The position numbers and the translations under genes are program-made. The notes below the pieces were generated by a model. It searched no databases. It saw nothing but the letters and a program-made list of their open reading frames with translations, and had not been told where the DNA came from. 64,000 bases of DNA from Sphingomonas sp. PP-CE-3A-406 (GTDB taxonomy: Bacteria > Pseudomonadota > Alphaproteobacteria > Sphingomonadales > Sphingomonadaceae), in NCBI RefSeq assembly GCF_003688625.1, contig NZ_RCWY01000003.1, positions 1,099,485-1,163,484 on the forward strand, read 5' to 3'. Shown here in pieces: positions 63,574 to 64,000 of this stretch (position 1 is the first letter of the stretch; every line of letters begins with the position of its first letter).

Positions 63574-64000
63574 CGTCGTTAATCGCGATCACGTCGGGTC
63601 GCACGATGGCACCTTCACCAATAAGACTCTGAGCTTTGGGCCATGATGGCCGCCAGCAACCCTAGCGTCGCACTGGATGAGGCGCGCGATTTCGAAATCT
63701 CGAGTTGGCGTGGGCCAAACCGATGTTCGCGGAGCGACTTACAGCGAGCAGCGTCAAGGGGGTGGGCAGCAAGGAGAGCCCGTAGAGTGGCGCGAGCGCC
63801 GAAAAATGGAAAACCGACCAAAAACTGTAAAATATTGTTTGACGGGTTTGTGCGTTGGCCCTAGAGGGGTGTCACCGCAGCGAACGGCCACACGGTCTGG
63901 ACGCAGCGGTCGCAAAAAACCAGATGCTCCAAGCTTCTCGAGAGGGAGGTTATGCGAGTGTCGGTATTTTTGTCGGCTCTTTGACATTGTAGGTTAAGAT
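63574..64000 (+). promoter_or_regulatory. Probable rRNA operon promoter and leader (16S gene beyond the right edge)
   Basis: A candidate promoter TTGACG (63839-63844), 17-base spacer, TAGAGG (63862-63867) is preceded by an A-rich stretch (GAAAAATGG, CAAAAACTGTAAAATATTG at ~63811-63835) like an UP element. At 63975-63987 GGCTCTTTGACAT closely matches the boxA antitermination element of rRNA leaders, and the window ends with a leader-like GTAGGTTAAGAT. The first ~200 bases of the interval show no gene. Confidence 0.65.

Overview
The window is GC-rich chromosomal DNA from an alphaproteobacterium of the order Sphingomonadales, most likely Sphingomonas or a close relative. The evidence is a serine palmitoyltransferase with its dedicated acyl carrier protein and a ceramide-reductase-like gene, an alphaproteobacterial-type tRNA-Ser(CGA), a lolC-lolD-...-dnaE block, and a bamA-skp-fabZ block with no lipid A (lpx) genes. 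No phage, plasmid replication region, CRISPR array or intact insertion sequence was seen.

Layout. 0-7.5 kb: envelope lipid region with the end of a fatty-acid desaturase-like gene, lptF-lptG, a hybrid CHASE3 histidine kinase, and the sphingolipid genes cerR-acp-spt. 7.6-13.1 kb: proB, obg, a TetR/metal-dependent hydrolase pair, a GNAT gene and rpmA-rplU. 13.3-15.3 kb: hspQ, tRNA-Ser and a secreted protein. 15.4-18.6 kb: a decayed stretch with fragments of a MocR-like aminotransferase and an MFS transporter beside an intact tag gene. 18.6-24.1 kb: a tightly coupled caa3-type cytochrome oxidase operon (coxB, a coxA-coxC fusion, a small membrane protein, ctaG, a tri-haem cytochrome c). 24.3-32.4 kb: accessory region with an SMR efflux pump, a FecI/FecR pair next to a truncated TonB receptor, small hypothetical genes, an AraC regulator, and a second, decapitated TonB receptor followed by a DUF6607-like protein. 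33-40.5 kb: lolC-lolD-GNAT-gpx, hdeD-like and dnaE. 40.5-45.5 kb: an acyl-CoA ligase and rutB-C-D-A for pyrimidine breakdown. 45.8-50.8 kb: a Kef-type antiporter, icd and psd-pssA. 51.3-63.6 kb: the envelope/translation block rpsB-tsf-pyrH-frr-uppS-cdsA-dxr-rseP-bamA-skp-fabZ, then rpmE and a PilZ protein. The last ~200 bases look like the promoter and leader of an rRNA operon whose 16S gene lies beyond the window.

How the parts fit. Two observations complement each other: a complete early sphingolipid module lies next to LptF/LptG, and the usual lpxD (and lpxA/lpxB) are missing around fabZ. This fits an outer membrane whose outer leaflet is built from glycosphingolipid rather than lipopolysaccharide, and it makes LptFG a candidate export system for that lipid. 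psd-pssA, cdsA and fabZ supply phospholipid and acyl chains.

Repeats. Several families of GC-rich palindromic elements occupy intergenic gaps. One 57-bp element also sits inside dnaE, where it keeps the frame and encodes a 19-residue insert. This is the most striking single observation in the window. Nothing clearly qualifies as a wholly new multi-gene system.
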